Shown here one piece after another: positions 9,469 through 18,947 of a stretch of 57,171 bases of DNA. Source of the DNA: a bacterium BMS3Abin01 (lineage in GTDB: Bacteria > Actinomycetota > Thermoleophilia > BMS3ABIN01). The stretch's first letter is position 1. Every line of letters starts with the position of its first letter. The position numbers and the translations under genes are program-made. The stretch lies in NCBI GenBank assembly GCA_002897715.1, contig BDUA01000014.1, positions 1-57,171 of the forward strand. The letters are read 5' to 3'. The notes beneath the pieces were generated by a model. The model searched no databases. It was given only the letters and a program-made list of their open reading frames with translations, and was not told the origin of the DNA.

Positions 9469-11376
9469 TTAATCATCGTTTGCAGGTACAATATTTTTAC
9501 GAACATACAATGCGATATCATTGCGTTCAAAAACTTTGCTGTAATCAGGTGAACACGAAACAAACTCTGTCACTTCGATAAGACCATTATAGTAGCGGTT
9601 GTCACCGGTCCGCTCGGGGATACGCAAGTCGATCAGCACATAGTCCGCAGTGACTTCGAAACCGCCGTCTTCCTCCAACTGGTACGTGATCTGATGAAAG
9701 CTGCCCAGGGCCTGGTCGGGTTTCCCGTATACCAGCATGAATTCAGGCAGCATGATGCTGGCGTCATCAGGGATCATCTGAAACGCCTCGAGGGCCTCAT
9801 TGTAGTTGTAACGGGGGCGGTACAGGCCCGGATTGAACCAGGTATGGGAGACGGAAAGGCAGAGAAAGAACATGACGACTCCCACCGTCAGCCCCGCGCG
9901 TCCCCGCCGGGTTAACCAGCGTTTTTGGCAAAAACGATCGAGACGGGCCAGTCCCAGGATGAAAGCTATCATCAGGGTGGCGAAGGTTGGCAGGGCCATG
10001 AAGTTGACCAGGGTGGTAGTCGACTGGAAGAGGAGTTCGGAAACAGGGGTTATGGCCAGGAGGACTGCGCCTGACAGCAGAGGGATGCCCAGCCCGAAGG
10101 TAAGAGCCAGGCCATAGACCGCGCCTATGTGGGATGGCGTGGACAAGGCGATCCCGATTGCTTTCCATGGTTTGAAGATAATCGTCTTGAGTATCTCGCT
10201 GCCGCTGGAGCCGAGGGCGGAGTAGCGGACGTCGGCGCGCACGGCCCTTCCCTGGGGGTTGAACAGGGGCAGCAGGTAGAAATTAGCTGCAGCGAAATAA
10301 CCCACGCCACCTATTATGGGCGTCAGTACCCAGCGCGGTGACCTCCGGATCAGCAGTGCGTAGATACCGACGAAGGCTACAATCAGGCTCATGTCTTCGC
10401 GTATGGTCATCAGCATCAGCGAGAACGCCACAAACAGCCAGAAGCGCCGCGATTGAAAAAAGTAGAACATGGTTAAAATCAAAACCGGGGCAAAACGTAT
10501 CTCGGAGAAATCAGAGCGGCCCGGCTGTGCCGCCATGATCGGATGGAGCAGGACCATCAGGGTCAGCAGCAGGCTGGTTCCGGCGGCGAAGTATCTGCGG
10601 GCGAGGTAGTAAGCGGGGATGGCCGACAATACGAGAGCGACATCAGATATGAATAACAGCCACCGGTAATCCGGCCAGATTCGAAATATCGGCGTGATAA
10701 AGAAGAATATGGCGTTGATGTGAGTCGCAAACAGCGTGGCGCCGTGGCCGAGTGAGGACTCACCGAAAAAAAGTCCCCGCGCATCGAACACATGCAACAT
10801 CGACTGCTTGAAGAACGCGCTGTTTATGGTAGTGGTGTGCATGTACTGGTCTTTGAGGACGTCGAGCGGGAAAAAGATCACCAGCCACACAACCATCATC
10901 GTTATCAGTACTTTTTCAGGATGACGGCTTATCCATCTTTCCAGCCTGGTCTCGCTGGTTGAGATATCAAGGTGCAGAAGTACCGCCAGCAGCAACAACG
11001 ACCACAGCAGGAGCAATATGACCGAACTGCGGCTGTCCAGGGGCGGGAGTTCCACGGAATCACCCTCCAGGCCCGTCCGGTAGTACATGTAGGGGAAATA
11101 CATAATCAGCGGCAGAAGACCGAGCGCGAACCAGGTGCTCAGGCGCCGGGACATCTCTTTGGCGGTGGAGCCGGCCCGTCCGGCCAGCAGGGCCGATGCA
11201 ATCAGCCAGATGACTGTGAGCGCCAGGGAGCCGATAAGTCCACCGGCCAGGCATGAGCCGGCAGTAACTCCTGCGCGGCTGAGCCCGGGAAGAAAGACCG
11301 CACCTCCCAGGAAACCGGAGGTCACAACCAGCACAGGTGCCAAAACCTGTTTGGTCGGCGGGAGGGACGACCTCAT
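9469..11376 (-). CDS. DUF2079-type polytopic membrane protein
   Basis: 635 aa, many TM segments; ATLFATHINAIFFFITPIF, RSDFSEIRFAPVL, IREDMSLI pattern; ATGA overlap with 11373..11816. Confidence 0.75.
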   Translation of the reverse strand: MRSSLPPTKQVLAPVLVVTSGFLGGAVFLPGLSRAGVTAGSCLAGGLIGSLALTVIWLIASALLAGRAGSTAKEMSRRLSTWFALGLLPLIMYFPYMYYRTGLEGDSVELPPLDSRSSVILLLLWSLLLLAVLLHLDISTSETRLERWISRHPEKVLITMMVVWLVIFFPLDVLKDQYMHTTTINSAFFKQSMLHVFDARGLFFGESSLGHGATLFATHINAIFFFITPIFRIWPDYRWLLFISDVALVLSAIPAYYLARRYFAAGTSLLLTLMVLLHPIMAAQPGRSDFSEIRFAPVLILTMFYFFQSRRFWLFVAFSLMLMTIREDMSLIVAFVGIYALLIRRSPRWVLTPIIGGVGYFAAANFYLLPLFNPQGRAVRADVRYSALGSSGSEILKTIIFKPWKAIGIALSTPSHIGAVYGLALTFGLGIPLLSGAVLLAITPVSELLFQSTTTLVNFMALPTFATLMIAFILGLARLDRFCQKRWLTRRGRAGLTVGVVMFFLCLSVSHTWFNPGLYRPRYNYNEALEAFQMIPDDASIMLPEFMLVYGKPDQALGSFHQITYQLEEDGGFEVTADYVLIDLRIPERTGDNRYYNGLIEVTEFVSCSPDYSKVFERNDIALYVRKNIVPANDD

Positions 11377-11816
11377 GAGGGGTAGGAATAGGTCGTTACG
11401 AACGAGTATTCATCGGATTCGGTCTCCAGGAAAGGCTTGCCGGACAGTACCAGCCAGCTGTGCCCGGTAATCTCGTTTTTGCCGTCACCGGTTCGGCGAA
11501 CACCGAAATGGATCTCCACCGGCCAACCCTGCTCCCGTAAAAAACGGAACAGCAGAAGCGAGCGGAGCAGGCATTTGCCATAGGACTGGAAGAAGCGGTA
11601 TTTCAAAAGGGTATCCACGAAACCGACCGTCTTGTTTAAATTCTGCGGGCTGCCTGCGTCAGGCGAGATGCCCGGATTCATGTCATTCAGCAGGTCTGGA
11701 AATGCTTTCTTCTTGATTTTTCTTGGAAGGATTATCAGTGCAGCGAGGATTCGCAGGAAAAGCCAGAGGTCACGCGGATCCTTCAGCCGGTTTATCGTCC
11801 TCGGGAGATTCGGCAA
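11373..11816 (-). CDS. Lasso peptide biosynthesis B2-like / transglutaminase-like protein (Transglut_core3 type)
   Basis: 147 aa; YGKCLLRSLLLFRFLREQGWPVEIHFGVRR...GHSWLVLSGKPFLE matches the CLxRSLxLxxLLRxxG...AHAWVE layout of the family. Confidence 0.8.
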   Translation of the reverse strand: MPNLPRTINRLKDPRDLWLFLRILAALIILPRKIKKKAFPDLLNDMNPGISPDAGSPQNLNKTVGFVDTLLKYRFFQSYGKCLLRSLLLFRFLREQGWPVEIHFGVRRTGDGKNEITGHSWLVLSGKPFLETESDEYSFVTTYSYPS

Positions 11817-12087
11817 CTTTCACCAGCCCCTCACTCACCAATTGCTCCGCCAGCTCCAGGATGTCCTTTTCCGCCGCCTCCCGGGTTATCTCGAACTCCT
11901 CGGTTATCAGGCCGGCAAGGTCGGCGATGCTCTTGCTGCCGTCGGTAAGGATCCACAGGCGGGCGCCAACCTTGTTGAGGCTGTAGTAATCACCCCGGTT
12001 CACATGCAGCAGTACCGCGTCTTCGCCCATCGAAGTAAACAGCACATCGTCGTTCTTGATCAGGTATTGCGTTATCTCCATTATCAT
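11770..12087 (-). CDS. PqqD-like (RRE-type) protein
   Basis: 105 aa; AVLLHVNRGDYYSLNKVGARLWILTDGSKSIADLAGLITEEFEITREAAEKDILELAEQLVSEGLV; ATGA overlap with upstream kinase. Confidence 0.85.
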   Translation of the reverse strand: MIMEITQYLIKNDDVLFTSMGEDAVLLHVNRGDYYSLNKVGARLWILTDGSKSIADLAGLITEEFEITREAAEKDILELAEQLVSEGLVKVAESPEDDKPAEGSA

Positions 12088-13172
12088 TTCCCCTCTTCGG
12101 ATGGAACACCGTCTTGCTCGGGGCCGGCCATCAACTGGTTCACGGCCCGCACAAGCCCGTCCTGTTCGCTTCCGGTGTTAAAGTGGAAGCAACGCGTCTG
12201 CCGAGCCAACAGTGACATAATATAAAAATGTCGCTCGGTCGTCGACGGGTCCAGAAAAAAGAACCCGTAACGTAGCGACTGGGAAAGAGCGTCAGTACTC
12301 GACATGGGCTCGCTGGTTGTAGACTCCCTGTCGGCAATCCGCGGGAAAGCCATTACCACCGGTGTCGAAGAATGGACGATACTGCCGGGATACAGTTCCT
12401 CTATGGAAAACGATGATTTCTGGCGCAGTTCGTTCACGGTAAAATTCTTTACCCGGGAAAGTTCCGGCAGCAACTTGATGGTTTCCTCCCGGACGTTGAT
12501 CTCCTCCGGGAATGAAAGAGCTTCCACCCGGTCATCCTTTTCCCTGAGGAATACGGTATCGTCGCTGAGGAGGCCGAAACCGCTCCGCACCAGGCTGATG
12601 GAAAGGGTTGACTTGCCGCTGCCGCTGCGTCCCAGGAAAAGAATGGAGCGGCCCTCGCGTACCAGGCCCGCGGCGTGCAGCGGGAACAGCCCCTTCACCT
12701 TGAGCAGCTGCGCCCAGAGGGGGTAGAAGAACAGGTTGGTCACCAGCCAGTCCGACTCCAGCAGGCTCATCTCGGTAAAACCGGCAGCCTGGCATCCCTC
12801 CACATCGGCGGTGACCTGGGCGCGTTCATCTAACCGGGAATAACGGCAGGACCCGTCATGGCGTATCTTCAACATGCCCCAGTTGTAAAGCAGCTCCGCC
12901 TGCTCCGGCGCCGGTGACATGGAATCCTCCAGGGTTTCGACGGCGAACAGGTGAATGTCGATATCCGGCGTTTCGTCCCGGGAGGCCCCGGTAGCATCGA
13001 CGGCGAAGGCGCGGAGGAAGTGAGCGAGCGCATCCGCGATATCGCCGGAATTGGTGGTTACCCTGGTGAGGACACCGTGAACGTCATAGACGCTGGTTGA
13101 AAGCTCGGCGGAAAGCTTCTTGCCCAGTCGTATCAGACGGGATACAGTGTCCGTCCCGCAACCGGCGGTCAT
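12084..13172 (-). CDS. HPr kinase/phosphorylase-like P-loop protein
   Basis: LFLGRSGSGKSTLSISLVRSGFGLLSDDTVFL (Walker A plus downstream DD), and preceding PLHAAGLV. Confidence 0.8.
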   Translation of the reverse strand: MTAGCGTDTVSRLIRLGKKLSAELSTSVYDVHGVLTRVTTNSGDIADALAHFLRAFAVDATGASRDETPDIDIHLFAVETLEDSMSPAPEQAELLYNWGMLKIRHDGSCRYSRLDERAQVTADVEGCQAAGFTEMSLLESDWLVTNLFFYPLWAQLLKVKGLFPLHAAGLVREGRSILFLGRSGSGKSTLSISLVRSGFGLLSDDTVFLREKDDRVEALSFPEEINVREETIKLLPELSRVKNFTVNELRQKSSFSIEELYPGSIVHSSTPVVMAFPRIADRESTTSEPMSSTDALSQSLRYGFFFLDPSTTERHFYIMSLLARQTRCFHFNTGSEQDGLVRAVNQLMAGPEQDGVPSEEGK

Positions 13173-13291
13173 GGCGTGGATGATGGGGTTTTGATAAAAC
13201 CTGTCAAGTTATTTGAAATAATAGCACAGGTGAAGCGGTGCGGGAGACAGCAGCGCCCCATGACAACAGAACCGGGATAGAGGCAGGGTAT

Positions 13292-14467
13292 ATGAGCACG
13301 GACAACGACACAGATGGGGCCATGGATCGTCCCGGGGCCGTTAAACACCTTTATGTCCATCTGCCGTTCTGCCGTAGCCGCTGTGATTATTGTGATTTCT
13401 TCTCCCTTGCGGGAAGGATGGACCGGGCGCCTGCCTACGTGGAAGCGGTGCTGGAAGAGGCCGCCGATTACGGCGAGGCCCTGGATGGCCTGGAAACCAT
13501 CTACCTGGGCGGCGGTACGCCTACCATGCTGGACGGCGGCCTTCTGGGGAAGATGCTGAGGCGGCTGACCGGGCGGGCCTCCGCCGGAGCGGAGATAACG
13601 GCGGAAGCCAACCCGGCCACTGTCGATTCCGGCATGGCGCAGGCTCTGTCCGCGGCGGGTGTCAACCGGGTGTCCCTGGGTGTGCAGAGCTTCGATGGAC
13701 GCCTGCGGCGGAACCTGGGGCGTTCCGGCGATCCCGCCGCCGCGGGCGCGGCGGCGGCGAACCTGCGGCAGGCCGGCATGGACAACATCGGCCTGGATCT
13801 GATATTCGGCATCCCGGGACAGAGCATACAGGACCTGCAGCGGGACCTGGAAAGGGCGCTGGCCCTGGAACCGGAACACGTCTCCTGTTACGAGCTTACC
13901 GTAAAGGAGGGCAGTCCCTACCAGCGGCGGTGGCGAAAGGAGCTGGAGGAGACCGGCAGCCTGGGCGACCGGTTTTACCAGCAGCTGGTGGAATATTTGG
14001 AGCGGGAGGGCTTTTACTGGTACGAGACCAGCAATTTCGCCCGCCCGGGCCGGGAGTGCCGCCACAATACCGCCTGCTGGGAAGGGAAGGACTTTATCGG
14101 GCTGGGGGCGGGAGCCTGGAGCACGGTGGGCCTGGACAGGTGGCGCAACAGCGAGGACCTGGGGTTTCGTGAGGGGTCGAGACATAGCGAGCGGCTGACT
14201 CTCCGGCAAAAGACGGAGGAGAGGCTGATATTAGGCCTCAGGCAGGCAAAAGGAGTCATATACGATGATGTAGCCGAAATCATTAACGCCGGCGAGCAAA
14301 GACGCCTTCAGGAAAATGGCTTCCTGTCTGCTGAAGGTGGTAGAATATCCCTGACGCGCCGTGGCCGCCTGGTGGCCAACGAGAGTTGTGCGCGTCTTTT
14401 GCAGGAACAGGCAAAACCGGCACCGGCTCCGTATGGACCCCCCGGATATGGAAGAACTGACACCTAG
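13292..14467 (+). CDS. hemW: HemW-like radical SAM protein (oxygen-independent coproporphyrinogen III oxidase-like)
   Basis: LYVHLPFCRSRCDYCDFFS, YLGGGTPTML, GVQSFDGRLRRNLGR, GLDLIFGIPGQ. ORF track start 13238; MSTDNDTD at 13292 is more plausible. Confidence 0.9.
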   Translation: MSTDNDTDGAMDRPGAVKHLYVHLPFCRSRCDYCDFFSLAGRMDRAPAYVEAVLEEAADYGEALDGLETIYLGGGTPTMLDGGLLGKMLRRLTGRASAGAEITAEANPATVDSGMAQALSAAGVNRVSLGVQSFDGRLRRNLGRSGDPAAAGAAAANLRQAGMDNIGLDLIFGIPGQSIQDLQRDLERALALEPEHVSCYELTVKEGSPYQRRWRKELEETGSLGDRFYQQLVEYLEREGFYWYETSNFARPGRECRHNTACWEGKDFIGLGAGAWSTVGLDRWRNSEDLGFREGSRHSERLTLRQKTEERLILGLRQAKGVIYDDVAEIINAGEQRRLQENGFLSAEGGRISLTRRGRLVANESCARLLQEQAKPAPAPYGPPGYGRTDT

Positions 14468-15470
14468 ACAGGCAGAAATCCTCTCAGCCGTTACCAAACG
14501 GTATATTGCCACCGGCACACCGGTGGGTTCCAAGTACCTGTGCCGTGTGGGCGGCTTTGACATGTCCCCGTCTACCATGCGCAGCGAGCTGGCGCGGCTG
14601 GAAACGTTGGGTTTTCTCGGCCATCCGCATACCTCCGCGGGCCGGGTGCCCACCGACCGGGGCTACCGCTTCTTCGTCGACAATGCTGCGGGTGACGCGG
14701 CCGGCAGACGCCCGGTCCAGGGACCGGTTCCCGGCGAGCTGGAGGGCGAGATAGGCTACGCTATCCAGGAGGCGGCCGAGTTGCTGGCGGGGGCCACCGG
14801 TCTTCTGGCCATGGTGTCTTCGCCGGAGCAGGGTGATAAGGCCATCAAGCATATCGAGGTGCTGCAGCTGCAGCCAGATCTGGTGACCGTAGTGGTCATC
14901 ACCGCCGCCGGGGGCGTGACCCGCAAGCTGTTCGTGTTCGATGAGCCGCTGGACCCGGGGCTGGTCAAATGGGCTCACGGCTATCTCAACGATGCCGCCT
15001 GCGGCCTGGACCAGGGCAGCCGTCTGCTGCGGATACGCCTGGCTGAAGCCGACCTGATCGCCGGCGAGCGTGCTTTTATCGGAGCCATCTCGCCGGCGCT
15101 GCTGGAGACAGACGATATCGCCGGCCGCCGGCTGGTGATGGAGGGAGCGCCGCGGCTGCTCTCCCGCCTGGAGGAGGACAGTGATTTCTCGGCGCGGGAG
15201 CTGATAGAGATGCTGGATCGTCAGGATGTACTGCTGCGCATGCTCCGCTCCGCCCTGGCGGAATACCGCGTCTATCTGCGCATCGGCAGTGAGTTTACCG
15301 CCACGGCCATGCGCGGTTGCAGTCTGGTGGCGGCCAACTACGGACTGGCCCACCGCAATATGGGCACCGTGGGCGTACTGGGGCCCACCCGGATGGATTA
15401 CCCGGCAGTTATCGGCAACGTGGAACAGACCGCCCGCTGCCTGAGCAGGTTTATCGAGGAGATATATTGA
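14433..15470 (+). CDS. hrcA: Heat-inducible transcription repressor HrcA
   Basis: LTPRQAEILSAVTKRYIATGTPVGSKYL, SPSTMRSELARLETLGFLGHPHTSAGRVPTDRGYRFFVD; start at 14433 or 14448. Confidence 0.95.
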   Translation: MDPPDMEELTPRQAEILSAVTKRYIATGTPVGSKYLCRVGGFDMSPSTMRSELARLETLGFLGHPHTSAGRVPTDRGYRFFVDNAAGDAAGRRPVQGPVPGELEGEIGYAIQEAAELLAGATGLLAMVSSPEQGDKAIKHIEVLQLQPDLVTVVVITAAGGVTRKLFVFDEPLDPGLVKWAHGYLNDAACGLDQGSRLLRIRLAEADLIAGERAFIGAISPALLETDDIAGRRLVMEGAPRLLSRLEEDSDFSARELIEMLDRQDVLLRMLRSALAEYRVYLRIGSEFTATAMRGCSLVAANYGLAHRNMGTVGVLGPTRMDYPAVIGNVEQTARCLSRFIEEIY

Positions 15471-16573
15471 TGAAGCGTGATTATTACGAGGTGCTGGGCG
15501 TATCCCGCACCGGCGGGGACGGAGAGATTAAAAAGGCCTTCCGCAAGCTGGCGCGCGAGATACACCCGGACGTGAACAAGAACGACCCCGAGGCTGAAAC
15601 CAAGTTCAAGGAGGCGGCCGAGGCCTATGAATGTCTGTCCAATCCGGAGACCCGGGCCGCCTATGACCGCTTCGGGTTCGAAGGGGTGCAGCGCGGCGGT
15701 TTCCAGGACTTCTCCCAGTTCTCCTTCGAGGAGATCTTCCGTTCCTTTTTCGGCGAGGACATCTTCGGCGGCGGCAGGACGTCCGCCGCCCGGGGGACGG
15801 ATGTAGCGGTAGCGGTGGAGATATCGCTGACCGAGGCGGCGTCGGGTGTGAAACGGGAGGTGGAATACCAGGCGGTATCCGGTTGTGAGCCCTGCGGGGG
15901 CTCGGGGGCGGCGCCGGGAACGTCCCGTGAGACCTGTGAAGTCTGTAAAGGCTCCGGGCAGGTACGTACCGTAAGCCGCACCGCTTTCGGCCAGTTCATG
16001 CGCACCGGTATTTGCAGGAGATGCAAAGGTGAAGGCAGCGTGGTGGAGACCCCCTGCAAGGAATGCGGCGGCCGCGGTGCGGTGATGGCCGGCCGCAAGA
16101 TGGAGGTTGATATCCCCGCGGGTATCGATGACGGCCAGAGCATACGCCTTTCGGGGCTGGGCGGCAGGGGCGAGAGAGGCGGTCCGGCCGGCGACCTGTA
16201 TATACAGGTGACTGTGGCCGGGGACGAGAAGCTGATCCGCGACGGTGACGACCTGATCTATCACCAGAGACTGACCATCGTGGAAGCCGCCATCGGCACC
16301 ACGGTGGCGGTACCGACCCTCGAGGGGGAGCAAGAGGTGGATATAAAACCGGGTACCCAGTTCGGCGAGGTCGTGAGGCTGAAGGGGAAGGGTATGCCGC
16401 AGCTCCGGGGGCGTGGACGCGGCGACCTGAGGATCATCGTGGATATCGTCGTCCCTCGCCATCTCAACAGCGGGCAGAAGGATCTGCTGCGTGAGTTTGC
16501 CCGGACCACCAGCGAGAAGAATTACAGTAGCGATGAGGGTATCTTTGACAAGATAAGAACGGCGCTCAGTTAG
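15470..16573 (+). CDS. dnaJ: Chaperone DnaJ
   Basis: MKRDYYEVLGVSRTGGDGEIKKAFRKLAREIHPDVN; four CxxCxGxG-type zinc-binding repeats; ATG overlaps the HrcA stop. Confidence 0.97.
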   Translation: MKRDYYEVLGVSRTGGDGEIKKAFRKLAREIHPDVNKNDPEAETKFKEAAEAYECLSNPETRAAYDRFGFEGVQRGGFQDFSQFSFEEIFRSFFGEDIFGGGRTSAARGTDVAVAVEISLTEAASGVKREVEYQAVSGCEPCGGSGAAPGTSRETCEVCKGSGQVRTVSRTAFGQFMRTGICRRCKGEGSVVETPCKECGGRGAVMAGRKMEVDIPAGIDDGQSIRLSGLGGRGERGGPAGDLYIQVTVAGDEKLIRDGDDLIYHQRLTIVEAAIGTTVAVPTLEGEQEVDIKPGTQFGEVVRLKGKGMPQLRGRGRGDLRIIVDIVVPRHLNSGQKDLLREFARTTSEKNYSSDEGIFDKIRTALS

Positions 16574-16606
16574 GGGGCGGGAGGACGCCCGGCGGGGGTC
16601 AGCACC

Positions 16607-17335
16607 GTGAAACACATTCACCGTTTCTTTGTATCGACTCGACTGTCAACGGGCGACAGCGCCTGTCTGGACGAGGACGATTCCTTTCATGCCTCCCGGG
16701 TGTTGCGCCTGAAGGAAGGCGATGCCATCGAGCTGGCCGATGCCGGCGGCCATATCTATACAGCCAGCGTTACGAATGTGGACCGCAGGGTCGAGGTCCG
16801 TACCGGCGGTGAACTGGAGACGACTGCCGCGACCGTGGCGCTGACCGTGGCTCAGTCCATCCCCGGAGGGAGCAAGATGGACCTCATAGTCGAGAAACTG
16901 AGTGAGTTGGGGGTGGACCGGCTGGTGCCGCTGTTTACACAGAACTCGGTGGCGGCTCAGGGGTCGCTCAGCGACAGGAAGGTTGACCGCTGGCGGCGAG
17001 TGGCCCGTGCGGCAGCGGCGCAGGCGCGCCGGACCGGAATCATGCGCGTGGACAGACCCCGCAACCTGGGAAGCTGGCTGGATGAGGCGGACGGCGGATT
17101 GATCGCGCTGGTCACCGAGACTGAAGGGACGCCGCTGGCAGGAGCGTTTCAGGGGATGGATGGACGCCTGTCCCTGGTCATCGGTCCGGAAGCCGGCTTC
17201 ACGCCGGCGGAGCTGGAGCTGCTGGAGGGTGCCGGCGCCGTGTTCGCCGTCCTGGGTCCGCTGGTCCTCCGGACCGAGACCGCCGCCCTGGTGGCGGTCT
17301 CGGTGATCATGCACCGGGCGGGAATCATCGGCTGA
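16607..17335 (+). CDS. rsmE: 16S rRNA (uracil1498-N3)-methyltransferase RsmE
   Basis: HRFFVSTRL, DLIVEKLSELGVDRLVPL, LVIGPEAGFTPAELELLEGAG, VLRTETAALVA; GTG start. Confidence 0.95.
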   Translation: MKHIHRFFVSTRLSTGDSACLDEDDSFHASRVLRLKEGDAIELADAGGHIYTASVTNVDRRVEVRTGGELETTAATVALTVAQSIPGGSKMDLIVEKLSELGVDRLVPLFTQNSVAAQGSLSDRKVDRWRRVARAAAAQARRTGIMRVDRPRNLGSWLDEADGGLIALVTETEGTPLAGAFQGMDGRLSLVIGPEAGFTPAELELLEGAGAVFAVLGPLVLRTETAALVAVSVIMHRAGIIG

Positions 17336-17338
17336 AGG

Positions 17339-18595
17339 ATGGAAATGCCTGAAAAAAGCGACAACGTTCTTCATATTCACACACTGGGCTGCAAGGTAAA
17401 CTTCGCCGACGTCCAGACTGTCCGGGCGCGTCTGAGGCTGGATGGAGCCGGGCCGGTCGCTCTGGTGGGGACCTGCTGCGTTACTGCCGAAGGGGAGAAG
17501 CAGTCACGCAAGGAGGTGCGCCGCTCGCTGCGCCGCGTTGGCGGGGACGGCAACGTGTTCGTCACCGGATGTGCCGCGCGGCTCAACCCGGAGCAGTTCA
17601 GTGTTCTGGGTGGCAACGTGACGGTGTTGACCGGCGAGCCGGAGGATGTAGCCAGAACCATCAATGAAGTGGCAGGTGGCGGCCGGCGGCGGGAGAGGGA
17701 TCCTGGCGCCGCGGCGGCGCGTCAGCGTACACGGGTGTTTATCAAGGTGCAGGACGGCTGCGCCAACCGGTGCGCCTACTGCGTCATACCACAGGTGCGG
17801 GGGCTTCCGCGTAGCCGCAGAGCAGAACAGGTGCTCGCTGAGGCCGCCGCCAGAGTGGAAGAAGGGTACGGGGAGCTGGTGATAAGCGGCATAAACGTCG
17901 GAGCCTACCGTGAGGGCGGCAGGGGGTTGCCGGCGCTGCTTGAGCGGACGGCTGCCCTGGGAGGGCTTAAGCGGCTGCGTCTCAGCTCCATCGAGACCCT
18001 GCATGTAAACGAGGAACTGCTCATGGTGATGGCCGCCTGCCCTGTCTTCGGCAGCCACCTTCACATACCGCTGCAGAGCGGCGCGGACGGTGTACTGGCG
18101 GCCATGGGCCGGCGTTATGATACATCGCTGTACGCCGAGCGCCTGAACCTGGCCCGCTCCCTGTTGCCGGCGGTGAATATCACCACTGATGTGATGGTCG
18201 GCTTCCCGGGGGAGAGCGATGCCGCCTTTGCCGACACCATGTCGTTTGTGGCGGAGATGGGTTTTTCCAAGATCCATGTCTTCCCCTATTCGCCGCGGCC
18301 GGGAACAGCAGCCGCGGAGATGGACGGTGCCGTTCCCGCTCCCGTGAAGAAGGAGCGCGGCCGGCGCCTGCGGGAGCTGTCGGACCGGCTGGGCCATGTA
18401 TTCAGGCAAAGGAAACGGGGGCTGGTAGACGAAATCCTGTTGGAAGCCGCGGTGGAACCCGGCGTGTACGCCGGGTACAGTTCCGATTACACGCGGTACA
18501 TGGTAGCGGGTGGCAGTCCCGGCAAGACGGTGCGAGTATTCGGTGAGCGGGTTACCGGTGGCGCCGTATGGGGAAAGGTGGCAGCAAATGAGTAA
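17339..18595 (+). CDS. mtaB: tRNA (N6-threonylcarbamoyladenosine(37)) methylthiotransferase MtaB
   Basis: HTLGCKVNFADVQ, KVQDGCANRCAYCVIPQVRG, HIPLQSGADGVLAAMGRRY, DVMVGFPGE. Confidence 0.93.
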   Translation: MEMPEKSDNVLHIHTLGCKVNFADVQTVRARLRLDGAGPVALVGTCCVTAEGEKQSRKEVRRSLRRVGGDGNVFVTGCAARLNPEQFSVLGGNVTVLTGEPEDVARTINEVAGGGRRRERDPGAAAARQRTRVFIKVQDGCANRCAYCVIPQVRGLPRSRRAEQVLAEAAARVEEGYGELVISGINVGAYREGGRGLPALLERTAALGGLKRLRLSSIETLHVNEELLMVMAACPVFGSHLHIPLQSGADGVLAAMGRRYDTSLYAERLNLARSLLPAVNITTDVMVGFPGESDAAFADTMSFVAEMGFSKIHVFPYSPRPGTAAAEMDGAVPAPVKKERGRRLRELSDRLGHVFRQRKRGLVDEILLEAAVEPGVYAGYSSDYTRYMVAGGSPGKTVRVFGERVTGGAVWGKVAANE

Positions 18596-18947
18596 CAATG
18601 ATTGTCTTTTTTGCAGTATTATCGATGGAAATGGGTTGTCCGGGTCTATTCTGGAGAATGAGGAGTTCGTGGCCATCTGGGATAAATATCCCAAGGCTCC
18701 CGTCCATGCGCTTATCATCCCCAGATTGCACCTGGAATCGCTCAACGACATAGACAGCATGGACGGCGATCTGTGTAAGCGCATGCTGGAGTTCATAGTC
18801 GCCACCGCTGACAAGCTGCAGGTGAAGGAGCCGGGCTATCGCGTTATCACCAATGTGGGCACCGGCGGCGGCCAGGTGATATTCCATATTCACTGGCACC
18901 TGCTGGCGGGGAGGTCTGTGGGTTTCGATCTGGGAGAGGGAATATGA
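18588..18947 (+). CDS. HIT family protein
   Basis: MSNNDCLFCSIIDG...KAPVHALIIPRLHLESLND...GGQVIFHIHWHLLAG. Confidence 0.95.
   Translation: MSNNDCLFCSIIDGNGLSGSILENEEFVAIWDKYPKAPVHALIIPRLHLESLNDIDSMDGDLCKRMLEFIVATADKLQVKEPGYRVITNVGTGGGQVIFHIHWHLLAGRSVGFDLGEGI

Noticed and set aside
11373-13172. Complete lasso peptide cluster
   Set aside because: No asparagine-synthetase-like cyclase, no ABC exporter and no space for a precursor in the overlapping operon; reported only as a kinase/B1/B2-like operon.
15317-15469. N-terminal extension of DnaJ in the ORF track
   Set aside because: DnaJ proteins begin at MKRDYYEVLGV; the upstream 51 aa are read from the hrcA 3' end in another frame.
17504-18814. 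436-aa minus-strand ORF antisense to mtaB/HIT
   Set aside because: High-GC shadow ORF opposite confidently assigned genes; composition (His/Arg/Gln/Gly-rich) lacks recognisable motifs. Same reasoning applies to 15398..16621(-), 13169..14209(-), 26795..27727(-), 44983..46164(-), 48797..49705(-), 54259..55353(-), 24178..24876(-) and 19379..20374(-).
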